NCBI GenBank assembly: GCA_018798825.1
Contig: CP076355.1
Location: 248,001-312,000 of the forward strand
Reading direction: 5' to 3'
DNA length: 64,000 bases
From: Ochrobactrum sp. BTU1
GTDB lineage: Bacteria; Pseudomonadota; Alphaproteobacteria; Rhizobiales; Rhizobiaceae
Shown here: piece by piece, positions 33,625 through 42,083 of the stretch
How positions within the stretch are numbered: the first letter of the stretch is position 1
Layout: every line of letters begins with the position of its first letter
Notes under the pieces: model-generated
What the model was told of the DNA's origin: nothing
Seen by the model: the letters and a program-made list of their open reading frames with translations, nothing else
Databases searched by the model: none
Position numbers and translations under genes: made by a program

Positions 33625-34167
33625 ATGGGTGGAATTGTTGTAGCCGTTGCGCGCGACGCCGAGCATCGTTTCTCGAAACAGCTGGTTTCAGAGATAAGCA
33701 TTGTTGCAGGTCAGGGCGTTGAAGGCGACGCGCATAAGGGTGTTACCGTCAAACATCGTTCGCGCGTAAAGGTCGATCCGACTCAGCCGAACTTGCGTCA
33801 GGTCCATCTTATTCAGGCGGAGCTTTTCGATGAGCTCACCGAGAAGGGCTTTGACATTGCGCCCGCGCAGCTTGGTGAAAACATCACCACGCGCGGGATT
33901 GACCTGCTCGCACTGCCCAAGTCGGCCATCCTCAAAATCGGGTCCGATGTTGTTCTTGAACTCACCGGCCTGCGCAATCCATGTTCGCAGATTGAAAGCT
34001 TTGAAAAGGGGCTTCTTGGTGCTGTCCTCGATAAAACGGAAGACGGCGAACTGGTGCGTAAAGCAGGCGTCATGTCGATCGTTATTGCGGGCGGAAATGT
34101 GCAGGCTGGTGATAATATCGAGATTGAACTGCCACCGCTGCCACATGTGAAACTGGAGCGTGTCTGA
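33625..34167 (+). CDS. MOSC domain protein
   Basis: A 180-residue MOSC (molybdenum cofactor sulfurase C-terminal) domain protein. VEGDAHKGVTVKHRSR near the start, NLRQVHLIQAELFDEL, AQLGENITTRGIDL and the conserved Cys in LRNPCSQIESFEKGLLG all fit the small stand-alone MOSC type (YiiM-like). Such proteins bind molybdenum cofactor or reduce N-hydroxylated bases. The ATG at 33625 (AAGG upstream) is the natural start; the open frame extends upstream to 33418 but overlaps the divergent oxidoreductase gene. Confidence 0.88.
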   Translation: MGGIVVAVARDAEHRFSKQLVSEISIVAGQGVEGDAHKGVTVKHRSRVKVDPTQPNLRQVHLIQAELFDELTEKGFDIAPAQLGENITTRGIDLLALPKSAILKIGSDVVLELTGLRNPCSQIESFEKGLLGAVLDKTEDGELVRKAGVMSIVIAGGNVQAGDNIEIELPPLPHVKLERV

Positions 34168-34361
34168 GGATTTAAATCGGTTAGTATTCTGGAAAAAGGC
34201 CTATCAAATTTGTGTCATATGCCCTAGATCATCCCACAATAGGATACAGACTGTACGCGCTGGCGCTAAATACTGCGACAGCAGCAGCTAAGACAGTCCA
34301 GTCTGTCGGCTCTCTATTTCTGTATGACAAGCCAGTTGGCTGTGTTTCAAAAGGGCAAAAA

Positions 34362-35774
34362 ATGGAAAAAGCAGATATCGGAATGGTCGGCCTCGGCGTT
34401 ATGGGTTCGAACCTTGCGCTGAACATCGCCGAGAAGGGCTACACGGTAGCCGTCTATGACCGCGACGAGCCCGTGCTGCAGGCATTCATCGAAAAAGCTG
34501 GCGCGTTGCGTGACAAGATTATCCCTTGCTCAACTTTTGAAGAGCTGGCTGACAGTATCCGCAAGCCACGTCCAATCATCTTCTTGATCAAGGCTGGCGC
34601 ACCAGTTGACGCCGAAACTACCCGCCTCAAGGCTTATCTTGAGCAGGGCGACATCATGATCGATGCAGGCAACTCCGACTATCGCGACACCATGCGTCGT
34701 CTAAAGGCGCTCGGCCCGAATGATCCTACATTCGTTGGCATGGGTGTATCGGGTGGCGCAGAAGGTGCCCGCAACGGACCATCGATGATGGTTGGCGGCA
34801 CGCAGGAAGCCTATGATCGCATCGCGCCAATTCTTTTGGCTGCCGCTGCAAAATATAAGGGCGAGCCTTGCTGTGCGCTAGTTGGCCCGGATGGTGCAGG
34901 CCATTTCGTCAAGACAATTCACAACGGTATCGAATATGCTGATATGCAGATGATCGCCGAAATATACGGCATACTGCGTGATGGACTCGGCCTTTCGGCG
35001 CCAGCAATCGGTGATGTATTCGAAAAGTGGAACGCCGGCCCACTTAATTCTTACCTCATTGAAATCACTGCAAAAGTTCTGAAAGCAACTGACCCTGAAA
35101 CCGGCAAGGCGATGGTCGATATGATCCTCGATCAAGCTGGACAGAAGGGCACTGGCCGTTGGTCGGCGATTGAAGCACAGATGCTCGGCGTTCCTGCAAC
35201 CGGCATTGAAGCAGCCGTTGACGCACGCTCGATTTCGTCGCTGAAAGCTGAGCGTGAGGCCGCTGAAAAGGCCTATAAGCCTGCACCACGCACGCTTGAT
35301 ATTGCTGATCAGGCGCAGTTCCTTGCTGATCTTGAGCAGGGTCTGCTGGCTGGCAAGATCGTTGCCTATGCACAAGGTTTTGCAGTTCTGGCGGCCGCAT
35401 CCAAGGAGCACGGCTGGAACATCCCGCTTGCAACCACCGCCCGCATCTGGCGCGAAGGCTGCATCATCCGTTCGCTGTTCCTCGACGATATTGCGCAGGC
35501 TTTTGAAGGTCAGGAAATCGAGAACCTCCTGTTGGTTCCTGCCTTTGTTGAACGCATGGGCAAGGCATCGAAGGGTCTTCGCAAGATCGTTGCACAGGCA
35601 GCACTTGCAGGTCTGCCGCTTCCGGCAATTGGTTCGGCATTGAGCTACTTCGACAGCTTTACGCAGTCGCAGGGTACGGCCAATGTGATTCAGGGCCAGC
35701 GCGATTTCTTCGGTTCGCACGGCTTCAAGCGCATTGACAAGGACGGTGACTTCCATGGTCCATGGGTCAACTAA
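34362..35774 (+). CDS. gnd: 6-phosphogluconate dehydrogenase (decarboxylating)
   Basis: A 470-residue enzyme of the pentose phosphate pathway that converts 6-phosphogluconate to ribulose-5-phosphate and CO2. GMVGLGVMGSNLALNI carries the NADP-binding loop. GMGVSGGAEGARNGPSMMVGG and VGPDGAGHFVKTIHNGIEYADMQ hold the catalytic region (the Lys of HFVKTIHNG, Glu of GIEY). The C-terminal QGQRDFFGSHGFKRIDKDGDFHGPW is typical. The start at 34362 has AGGG 7-10 bases upstream and gives standard length; the frame stays open upstream to 34212 without homology. The gnd gene is often linked to surface polysaccharide loci, as here. Confidence 0.96.
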   Translation: MEKADIGMVGLGVMGSNLALNIAEKGYTVAVYDRDEPVLQAFIEKAGALRDKIIPCSTFEELADSIRKPRPIIFLIKAGAPVDAETTRLKAYLEQGDIMIDAGNSDYRDTMRRLKALGPNDPTFVGMGVSGGAEGARNGPSMMVGGTQEAYDRIAPILLAAAAKYKGEPCCALVGPDGAGHFVKTIHNGIEYADMQMIAEIYGILRDGLGLSAPAIGDVFEKWNAGPLNSYLIEITAKVLKATDPETGKAMVDMILDQAGQKGTGRWSAIEAQMLGVPATGIEAAVDARSISSLKAEREAAEKAYKPAPRTLDIADQAQFLADLEQGLLAGKIVAYAQGFAVLAAASKEHGWNIPLATTARIWREGCIIRSLFLDDIAQAFEGQEIENLLLVPAFVERMGKASKGLRKIVAQAALAGLPLPAIGSALSYFDSFTQSQGTANVIQGQRDFFGSHGFKRIDKDGDFHGPWVN

Positions 35775-35861
35775 GCGCTTAAAGAGAGCTTAAAGTTATG
35801 GCCCTGAATGACCAAAAACGCTGAAGTGCCATTATTCTCTTGCCTTGAATACAAGGTTCAC

Positions 35862-35891
35862 AAAAAAGCCGCCCTTTTGGGCGGCTTTTTT
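35862..35891. terminator. Bidirectional terminator after gnd
   Basis: A near-perfect palindrome: AAAAAAGCCGCCC, loop TTTT, GGGCGGCTTTTTT. It stands between the convergent gnd and ABC transporter genes. Confidence 0.93.
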
Positions 35892-35906
35892 CTCAGCTTA
35901 TATAGC

Positions 35907-36968
35907 TTAATCTGCTAGAACGAGCAGATCGTGCGATGCAAAATGTACTGTCACTTTATCACCGCGCTGTGGTGGTGGCTGGGTGGGATCATTAAATGTG
36001 TCGAAGGACAACTGGTTCTTGCCAAGTGCCACACGCGTACGAATAACCGAACCGAGGAAGTGCACATCTTCGATGGTCGCATCAAGTGATGTGTCGTGGC
36101 TTTTGCGTGCTTCCATACTGACCGCCTCCGGACGTAGCGCGAGTGTGATCGCCTTGCCTTTCTGGTGATGGCTGAGTTCTTCATTTACCTTGATAGTGCG
36201 ACCGTCAAGGTCGATGCTGTTCTGGCCTGGTTCGGCGACCGATGCCTCCAGCATGTTAAGCGTGCCGACAAAGGAAGCAACGAAACGAGATGCAGGGCGA
36301 TTATAAATATCGAATGGTGTGCCGATCTGATCAGCACGGCCTTCATGCATGACGACGATACGATCAGATATCGAAAGCGCTTCTTCCTGATCATGTGTTA
36401 CGAACACCGTGGTAATTCCCAATTTCTGCTGGATCGCACGGATTTCTTGACGGAGCGAGATACGGATCTTTGCATCGAGTGCTGAAAGCGGTTCATCAAG
36501 CAGAAGTACCTGCGGCTTGGTTGCAAGCGCACGTGCCAAGGCCACACGCTGCTGCTGGCCGCCGGACATCTGATAAGGATAACGATCGGCAAGATGCTCG
36601 AGCTTTATGAGGCTGAGCATTTCCTTGACCGTCGCCTCGATTTCAGCCTTCGACTTGCCTGAAACACGCAGGCCGAATGCCACGTTCTGGGCAACGGTCA
36701 TGTTTGGAAACAGCGCATAGGCCTGAAAGACCATACCGATATTGCGCTGGTTTGGCTTGAGATCAACAACATCTTTGCCGTCAATTTCGATTGCGCCCTG
36801 ATCCGCACTCTCAAACCCTGCGATCATACGCAGAACAGTGGTCTTGCCGCATCCCGATGGGCCGAGGAAGGAAACGAATTCTCCCTTTTCGACAGCGAGA
36901 TTGAAATCGTGGACGACAGTGGTTGCGCCGAAGCTCTTTTTCAGGTGCTTGAGATTAAGAAAAGCCAT
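35907..36968 (-). CDS. ABC transporter ATP-binding protein (spermidine/putrescine/iron type)
   Basis: A 353-residue importer ATPase. Walker A GPSGCGKTT (about 38-46), Q-loop VFQAYALFPNMTV, signature MSGGQQQRVALARAL, Walker B LLLDEPLSALD and the switch His in VFVTHDQEEAL are intact. The C-terminal ~110 residues are a TOBE_2 domain, as in PotA/FbpC. The ATG at 36966-36968 begins MAFLNLKHL; the upstream ATG at 37040 would run into the permease gene. It is the last gene of the four-gene importer operon. The ligand is not readable from the ATPase. Confidence 0.93.
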   Translation of the reverse strand: MAFLNLKHLKKSFGATTVVHDFNLAVEKGEFVSFLGPSGCGKTTVLRMIAGFESADQGAIEIDGKDVVDLKPNQRNIGMVFQAYALFPNMTVAQNVAFGLRVSGKSKAEIEATVKEMLSLIKLEHLADRYPYQMSGGQQQRVALARALATKPQVLLLDEPLSALDAKIRISLRQEIRAIQQKLGITTVFVTHDQEEALSISDRIVVMHEGRADQIGTPFDIYNRPASRFVASFVGTLNMLEASVAEPGQNSIDLDGRTIKVNEELSHHQKGKAITLALRPEAVSMEARKSHDTSLDATIEDVHFLGSVIRTRVALGKNQLSFDTFNDPTQPPPQRGDKVTVHFASHDLLVLAD

Positions 36969-36973
36969 GAATG

Positions 36974-37774
36974 TTACCCGGCGGTTGTCTTGAATTTGTT
37001 GAGGCGCGAAACGAGCTGCAACATAATAATGCTGAGCCAAGTGATACCGAAGGAGATAATCGCCAGCGCGGATGGTTCATAAGCGCGATTTGCGCCGACG
37101 AGCTGAAGATAAGGACCAAAGGCAGGACGGTTGAGCAAGGATGCCAGCGTGAACTCACCGATGACGATAGCAAAAGTGATGAATGCACCACTCATGACAC
37201 CCGAGATAACATTTGGAAAAATGACCTTGAACATGATCCGACCCCAGCCAGCGCCAAGGCTCTGGGCTGCTTCGGTCAGTGTGCGAACATCAATTGTGCG
37301 CATGGCAGTGTCGACTGCGCGATACATGTAGGGCAGGGCCAGCGTTACGTAACCAAACATCAGCAACAGATCTGTTGCGCGCGTGGATGAGGTAAATGGC
37401 AGCCAAGACGAAGAGTTATAGATGCGCAGATAGCCGAACACGATGACAATTGCCGGAATGACGAGCGGCATCAGTGTGATGAACTCGATCAATGGACGCA
37501 GATGCGGCAGACGCAGACGAACCCAATAAGCAGTTGGCACAACAAGCAGCACACCAAAAATGATCGTGAGAATACCAAGCAGGATTGAATAGCCGAAAGT
37601 TGCCTGGAAATTAGGATCGCTGAAAACCACGCGATAGGCATCGAAGGAATATTCGCCACGACGCATGCGCAGCGAAAATTCAAAGGTCCCGATCAGCGGA
37701 ACGAGGAAGTAGATTGCTCCAATGAGGAAGGCAATCCACGCACCGATCTTTTGGAGATTGAACCCCTTTTTCAT
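36974..37774 (-). CDS. ABC transporter permease (PotC/FbpB type)
   Basis: A 266-residue permease with about six helices. The ATPase-coupling loop TEAAQSLGAGWGRIMFKVIFPNVISGVMSGAFITFAI is clear (EAA motif). The ATG at 37772-37774 overlaps the TGA of the upstream permease gene, so the two are translationally coupled. It lies 5 bases before the ATPase gene. It acts in the inner membrane with the other permease. Confidence 0.92.
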   Translation of the reverse strand: MKKGFNLQKIGAWIAFLIGAIYFLVPLIGTFEFSLRMRRGEYSFDAYRVVFSDPNFQATFGYSILLGILTIIFGVLLVVPTAYWVRLRLPHLRPLIEFITLMPLVIPAIVIVFGYLRIYNSSSWLPFTSSTRATDLLLMFGYVTLALPYMYRAVDTAMRTIDVRTLTEAAQSLGAGWGRIMFKVIFPNVISGVMSGAFITFAIVIGEFTLASLLNRPAFGPYLQLVGANRAYEPSALAIISFGITWLSIIMLQLVSRLNKFKTTAG

Positions 37775-38664
37775 CGCTGCCACCTTTCGGCACGCATACG
37801 CAGCCAAATGTAAAGCAGGTTCGAAAGACCGGTGATAACGATCATGCCGAGAGCCAACGCGTAGCCCAGATTCTGGTTATGCAGAACGTCGCCTCTGATT
37901 TGTGCATAGAGCAGGATCGGAACGATGTTGAGCGACGAGCCGGTGAGCGCGTAGGCTGTTGCAATTGCACCAAAGGCGTTTGCGAACAGAAGCAACGTCG
38001 TACCGAGCAGGCTTGGCCAGAGAATCGGAAACGCAACCATGCGCCAATATTGAAGATTGGTCGCGCCCAGGATCGAAGAGGCTTCACGCCATTCTTTCTT
38101 CAGGCCGTCCAGAGCGGGCGTCAGAATGAGCACCATCAGCGGAATCTGGAAGAACAGATAGGTGATGGTCAGACCGAAAAAGCTTAGAAGGTTGAAGCCG
38201 GTCGAGTACAGATTGAAACCGAACCACTCACGCAACAGGATTGTTACGAAGCCGGTACGGCCAAGGGTTGCGAGGAACGCGAAGGCCAGCGGAACGCCAG
38301 CGAAATTCGATGCAACGCCCGAGAAGGTCAGAACTGTTGGGCGCAGCCAGCGTGGCAGATTGCCAAGCACCACAGCCCAGGCCAGAAAGAAGCCGATCAA
38401 TGCGCCACCGAGCGCTGATGCGAGGCTTACTTTGATCGAAATCCAGTAGGCACTCATAATCTGAGGCTGGAAGAGATCATAGACATTCTGAAGCGTGAAA
38501 TTGCCATCGGGGTCCTGAAACGCACCGATGATGAGATACATTGTCGGCCAAAGCAGGAACAGAATGGCAAACAAGAAGAAAGGCGCGACGCCAATCCACG
38601 ATAGCGGCAACTGACGCTTTCGCACCCCGCTGACCGGTGCGGTTGTTTCGGCTGATGAACTCAT
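37771..38664 (-). CDS. ABC transporter permease (PotB/FbpB type)
   Basis: A 297-residue permease with six helices and a large first periplasmic segment. The coupling loop is KKEWREASSILGATNLQYWRMVAFPILWPSLLGTTLLLFANAFGA. The N-terminus has a basic stretch (SGVRKRQLPLSW) before the first helix (VAPFFLFAILFLLWPTMYL). It is separated from the binding-protein gene upstream by about 230 bases containing a REP-like element and a strong hairpin. Confidence 0.92.
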   Translation of the reverse strand: MSSSAETTAPVSGVRKRQLPLSWIGVAPFFLFAILFLLWPTMYLIIGAFQDPDGNFTLQNVYDLFQPQIMSAYWISIKVSLASALGGALIGFFLAWAVVLGNLPRWLRPTVLTFSGVASNFAGVPLAFAFLATLGRTGFVTILLREWFGFNLYSTGFNLLSFFGLTITYLFFQIPLMVLILTPALDGLKKEWREASSILGATNLQYWRMVAFPILWPSLLGTTLLLFANAFGAIATAYALTGSSLNIVPILLYAQIRGDVLHNQNLGYALALGMIVITGLSNLLYIWLRMRAERWQR

Positions 38665-38680
38665 GCGTTCTTTCTTTAAG

Positions 38681-38724
38681 GCATAATCCCGAAGAGCGGT
38701 TCGCTTTTTCGGATGTGATTATGC
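38681..38724 (-). repeat. REP/RIME-like element within the ABC transporter operon
   Basis: GCATAATCCC at the left, GTGATTATGC at the right, with the centre GAAGAGCGGTTCGCTTTTTCGG. The ends pair as GCATAATC/GATTATGC, so a stem-loop forms between the binding-protein gene and the permease gene. Confidence 0.78.
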
Positions 38725-38800
38725 GTGAAGTAAAGAGACAATGATCTCTTTCGGTCCAGATTCAATACAGTGTTTGCCGGATCTAAAAGTTCAGGAAGCA

Positions 38801-38828
38801 ATGCGACGACCATTTCTGGTCGTCGCAT
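38801..38828 (-). terminator. Strong hairpin between binding-protein and permease genes
   Basis: ATGCGACGACCA/TGGTCGTCGCAT pairs over 12 bases with a 4-base loop (TTTC). No T-run follows in the minus direction. It probably limits transcription into the permease genes or protects the upstream mRNA, which would give more binding protein than permease. Confidence 0.7.
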
Positions 38829-38894
38829 GCCATAACAGGGTGAGTTAAAGCGATTTTTGTGCGTCCAAGAGGGCGTACAGCGCTCTAAATCCTC

Positions 38895-39998
38895 TTACTG
38901 AACGTTTGCGCCAACAACGCTGTCCCAGTTCTTGGTGATTTCTGCCTGAGCGGCCTCAATCTGTTCAAGAGTTGGGAAGATAGCCTTTTCATAGGCTTCT
39001 GCAGGTGGAAGCTTGTCGAGCAGTTCCTGTGGGATCTTGCCAGCCTTCGCCATTGCATTGAAGCGGATCGGGTGGCAGTAGCCCTTCAGATAGCCAAGCT
39101 GACCTTCGTCGGAATACAGGTGCTCCATCCACAGCTTTGCAGCGTTTGGATGCGGCGCGTAAGCGCTGATCGCCTGAACGTAAACGCCAGCAACAACGCC
39201 CGATTTTGGAATTACGGTTTCGATTTCCGGGTTGCCCTTCAGGGTATCACGGTCTGCGAGAGCGTTATAATCCCAACGAATAACGATTGGGGTCGATCCC
39301 TGTGCCAGCGAAGCAGCCTTGCCGATGACTGGTACGAAGTTGCCGTTGGCGTTAAGTTCCTTGTAGAATTCAAGACCCTTCTTGCCAGCTTCGGCACCAG
39401 GTTCCGCGCCGCGCGCGATGCCTGCAGCGTGAACCCCCAGGATTGCCTGTGCGGAAACGCGTGGATCACCAGCGAGAGCAACCGAGTTTGCGTAATCGCT
39501 CTTGAGCAGGTCTTCCCAATCCTGTGGGACGTCTTTAACGATGTCTTTGTTCACTTCGAAACCAAGAACGCCGTAATAGTCGCCGTACCAGTAACCTTCA
39601 GGGTCCTTGGCGCTGTCTGGAATTTCGTCCCAGGTTGCGACCTTGTAAGGCTGGATCAGGCCGTCTTTCTTGGCGGTGGTGCCGAAAGCAAAGCCAACGT
39701 CGATCACGTCAGGAGCCTGTGGGCCCTTGTTATCCTTGTTTGCCTTGATAGCTTCAATTTCGTCGCCCGAACCAGCATCAGGGTTCAGTTCGTTGACCTT
39801 AAGGCCATACTTGTCTTTGAAGCTTTTGATGATTTCGCCGTAGCCACACCAGTCGTGCGGTAGCGCGATTGTGGTCAGTTCGCCTTCGGCCTTTGCCGCA
39901 GCGATGAGCTCAGCTGATGGTTCAGCAGCAGCAATAGAAACCCCGCCAACAGCGATTGCAGTCGATAGCGACAGCAGGCGCGCAGTAAATCCAAGCAT
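38895..39998 (-). CDS. ABC transporter periplasmic substrate-binding protein
   Basis: A 367-residue exported binding protein with a signal peptide (LLSLSTAIAVGGVSIAAAEPS). The mature part has LIAAAKAEGELTTIALPHDWCGYGEIIKSFKDKYGLKVNELNPDAGSGDEIEAIKA, a cluster-D/F solute-binding fold of the iron, thiamine or polyamine type. Two cysteines (DWCGYG near residue 51, GYCHPI near 310) could form a disulphide or contact the ligand. The ligand is unassigned; polyamine, amino-organic acid or phosphonate are all possible. A strong AGGGGAGT site precedes the ATG at 39996-39998. It is the first gene of the leftward importer operon. Confidence 0.9.
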   Translation of the reverse strand: MLGFTARLLSLSTAIAVGGVSIAAAEPSAELIAAAKAEGELTTIALPHDWCGYGEIIKSFKDKYGLKVNELNPDAGSGDEIEAIKANKDNKGPQAPDVIDVGFAFGTTAKKDGLIQPYKVATWDEIPDSAKDPEGYWYGDYYGVLGFEVNKDIVKDVPQDWEDLLKSDYANSVALAGDPRVSAQAILGVHAAGIARGAEPGAEAGKKGLEFYKELNANGNFVPVIGKAASLAQGSTPIVIRWDYNALADRDTLKGNPEIETVIPKSGVVAGVYVQAISAYAPHPNAAKLWMEHLYSDEGQLGYLKGYCHPIRFNAMAKAGKIPQELLDKLPPAEAYEKAIFPTLEQIEAAQAEITKNWDSVVGANVQ

Positions 39999-40359
39999 TG
40001 TTTGACTCCCCTGTTAAAGTCGGGCGAACGCTCCCGGTCGATTCCAGTGTTCGCGCACTCCCGATAGCCGTCCTAGATGACGGTTGGATGACAGTTTGCT
40101 CAATGTCACAAAATGTCAACGGCGGAAAGTGAAACACGTTTTCAGGGACTTAGCAATTGATCCAAAGGAGTTAACTGCATTTTTATGACAATAAATATGA
40201 CAAAGGTTTCGTCACTGTCACAATTTAAAAAGACGCTTTTCCTAAAGCGACAGGAGTTTGTCTGCGCGCGGCATGGAGTGCGCAGCGCACTTTCAAACGA
40301 AAAATTTTGAAATACTTGCGAAGCGGTTTCGGTTTCGTATGAAATCAAATCTGGATTAT
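39999..40359. other. Gene-free region upstream of the importer operon
   Basis: About 360 bases between emrB (same strand) and the binding-protein gene. It should carry the importer promoter; on the minus strand a TTGACA lies at 40114-40119 without a good -10 at the right distance. A 15-base palindrome AGTGCGC-A-GCGCACT is at 40277-40291. No gene was seen. Confidence 0.6.
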
Positions 40360-41940
40360 TTAGTGACCGCCGCCGCCACCTCCAGCTGCTTGCTTTGGCT
40401 TGCGTAACATCACGGCACAAGCTGCGAGCGTGCAGAACATCATCGTGAGTATGAAGAATACGTCGATAAAGGACATGAGCGTTGCCTGCTGGCGCACCAT
40501 GCCCGACATTTTGGAAATGGCGATTGTCGCGCCATCCAGGCCGGCTGAATTATACTTAGCAGTCAGGTTTGCCAACATCTGCTCAGCCTCGGCATTGCCC
40601 CAGCGCACATGTTCAGCCAAACGCTCATAGTGCATATCGCTGCGACGGGTGAGAATGGTGTTGATGACGGCCAGACCAACAGCACCACCGAGATTTCGGG
40701 TCAGGTTGAAAAGACCGGAAGCGTTTTTCAGCAGCGCAGGCGGCAAGGTGCCGAGCGCCAGATTGTTGATCGGCACCATGCAAAGCATCAGCGAACAGCC
40801 GCGCAGGATCTGCGGCAGCAGAAGCTCATAGAAATCCCAGTCAGCAGTCAGCCCTGTGACCATCCATGTTCCCGCGGCAAAGCCAAGGAAGCCGATCATC
40901 ATCATCAGGCGAGGGTCCATGCGCGTCGACAGGAATCCTGCTAGCGGTGCAGTAAAGAACATGGCAAGGCCGCTGACAAACAGCGCTTCCCCGATCATCA
41001 GGGCGTCGTAACCCCGGATGCTACTGAGAAAGAGGGGATAAAGATAAGTGAGGCCATAAAGGCCAACACCCATCACAAACGAGAACAGTGAGCCAAAGGC
41101 AAAGTTGACATTCTTGAAGGCACGTAAGTCCACAATGGGTTCTTCGGCTGTGAACGCTCGGAAGAAGAAGAGAATGCCGCCTATAACCATCACGCCGCTC
41201 AGAATGAAGATCGCTTCATCCTGCAGCCAGTCGTTGCGCGGTCCTTCTTCAAGCACGTATTCCATCGAGCCTAAGAAGGCTGCCATGCCCGCGAGGCCCC
41301 ACCAGTCGAATTTGCTGAGAAGCGAGCTGTCGCCTTCGTCGAAGTCAATGAGGTTCCAAGCTGCGATTGTGACGAGTATGCCTGGTCCGACATTAACAAG
41401 AAACAGCCAGTGCCACGAGAATGCGTGGCTGAGATAGCCGCCAACGGTCGGGCCGATGGTTGGTGCAAGCGTCGCGACAAGGCCGATCATCGGCGATACG
41501 ATGGAGCGCTTTGATGGCGGGAAGATCGTGAATGCGGCTGCAAACACACTCGGGATCATACCGCCGCCGATGAAGCCCTGAATGGCACGATAGACGATCA
41601 TCTGATCGATATTGGTGGCAGTTGCGCAGAGCATGGAGGCAAGCGTGAAGCCAGCGGCGGAAACCGTAAACAGCACGCGGGTGGAGACAAGACGTCCGAG
41701 GAAGCCTGACAGCGGGATCATGATGACCTCCGCAATCAGATAGGAAGTCTGAACCCACGAGATTTCATCGGAACTAGCGCTGAGGCCTGCCTGAATTTCG
41801 GACAGCGATGCAGACACAATCTGGATGTCCAGAATTGCCATGAACATGCCGAACACCATTGCAAGAAAGGCAATTGCCTTCTTGGGATCGATGCGATCTT
41901 CTGCGGGAGCCATAGGCCCCATCGTGGTGTTTGCAGCCAT
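40360..41940 (-). CDS. emrB: DHA2-family drug efflux permease (EmrB type)
   Basis: A 526-residue MFS exporter with 14 predicted helices. Motif A/D1 elements are visible: FLAMVFGMFMAILDIQIVSASLSEIQAGLSASSDEISWVQTSYLIAEVIMIPLSGFL (helix 1 and DHA2 start), then FLGRLVSTRVLF (motif A) and the motif C-like GGYLSHAFSWHWLFLVNVGPG. It ends in a Gly/His tail (AGGGGGGH). With the adjacent HlyD-type adaptor it forms a tripartite or two-part pump, likely with an outer-membrane channel encoded elsewhere. The start at 41938-41940 is preferred over an ATG 20 codons upstream. Confidence 0.92.
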   Translation of the reverse strand: MAANTTMGPMAPAEDRIDPKKAIAFLAMVFGMFMAILDIQIVSASLSEIQAGLSASSDEISWVQTSYLIAEVIMIPLSGFLGRLVSTRVLFTVSAAGFTLASMLCATATNIDQMIVYRAIQGFIGGGMIPSVFAAAFTIFPPSKRSIVSPMIGLVATLAPTIGPTVGGYLSHAFSWHWLFLVNVGPGILVTIAAWNLIDFDEGDSSLLSKFDWWGLAGMAAFLGSMEYVLEEGPRNDWLQDEAIFILSGVMVIGGILFFFRAFTAEEPIVDLRAFKNVNFAFGSLFSFVMGVGLYGLTYLYPLFLSSIRGYDALMIGEALFVSGLAMFFTAPLAGFLSTRMDPRLMMMIGFLGFAAGTWMVTGLTADWDFYELLLPQILRGCSLMLCMVPINNLALGTLPPALLKNASGLFNLTRNLGGAVGLAVINTILTRRSDMHYERLAEHVRWGNAEAEQMLANLTAKYNSAGLDGATIAISKMSGMVRQQATLMSFIDVFFILTMMFCTLAACAVMLRKPKQAAGGGGGGH

Positions 41941-42024
41941 GAAGGCGCACTCCGAATAGGAAGAGGAACGGCGCGCGAAACTTGTCCGCTGCGCTACCAA
42001 ATTTTTCTAATGAGCCGTTTTCAC

Positions 42025-42063
42025 GCGCATACCGAAAGCTGTTTCCTAAATCCGGATATGCGC
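42025..42063. repeat. REP/RIME-like element between emrA and emrB
   Basis: A 39-base palindrome with ends GCGCATACCG and CGGATATGCGC. It sits in the 143-base gap between the two efflux genes, on the same transcript. Confidence 0.75.
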
Positions 42064-42083
42064 TCTGCAAAGTAATCGCTTCT

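Noticed and set aside
34212..34361. 50-codon in-frame extension of gnd
   Set aside because: No homology to the family; the ATG at 34362 has an AGGG site and gives standard length.
40091..40119. TTGACA-type promoter for the importer operon on the minus strand
   Set aside because: The -35 is good, but the hexamer at the expected -10 distance (AACTGT) is poor.
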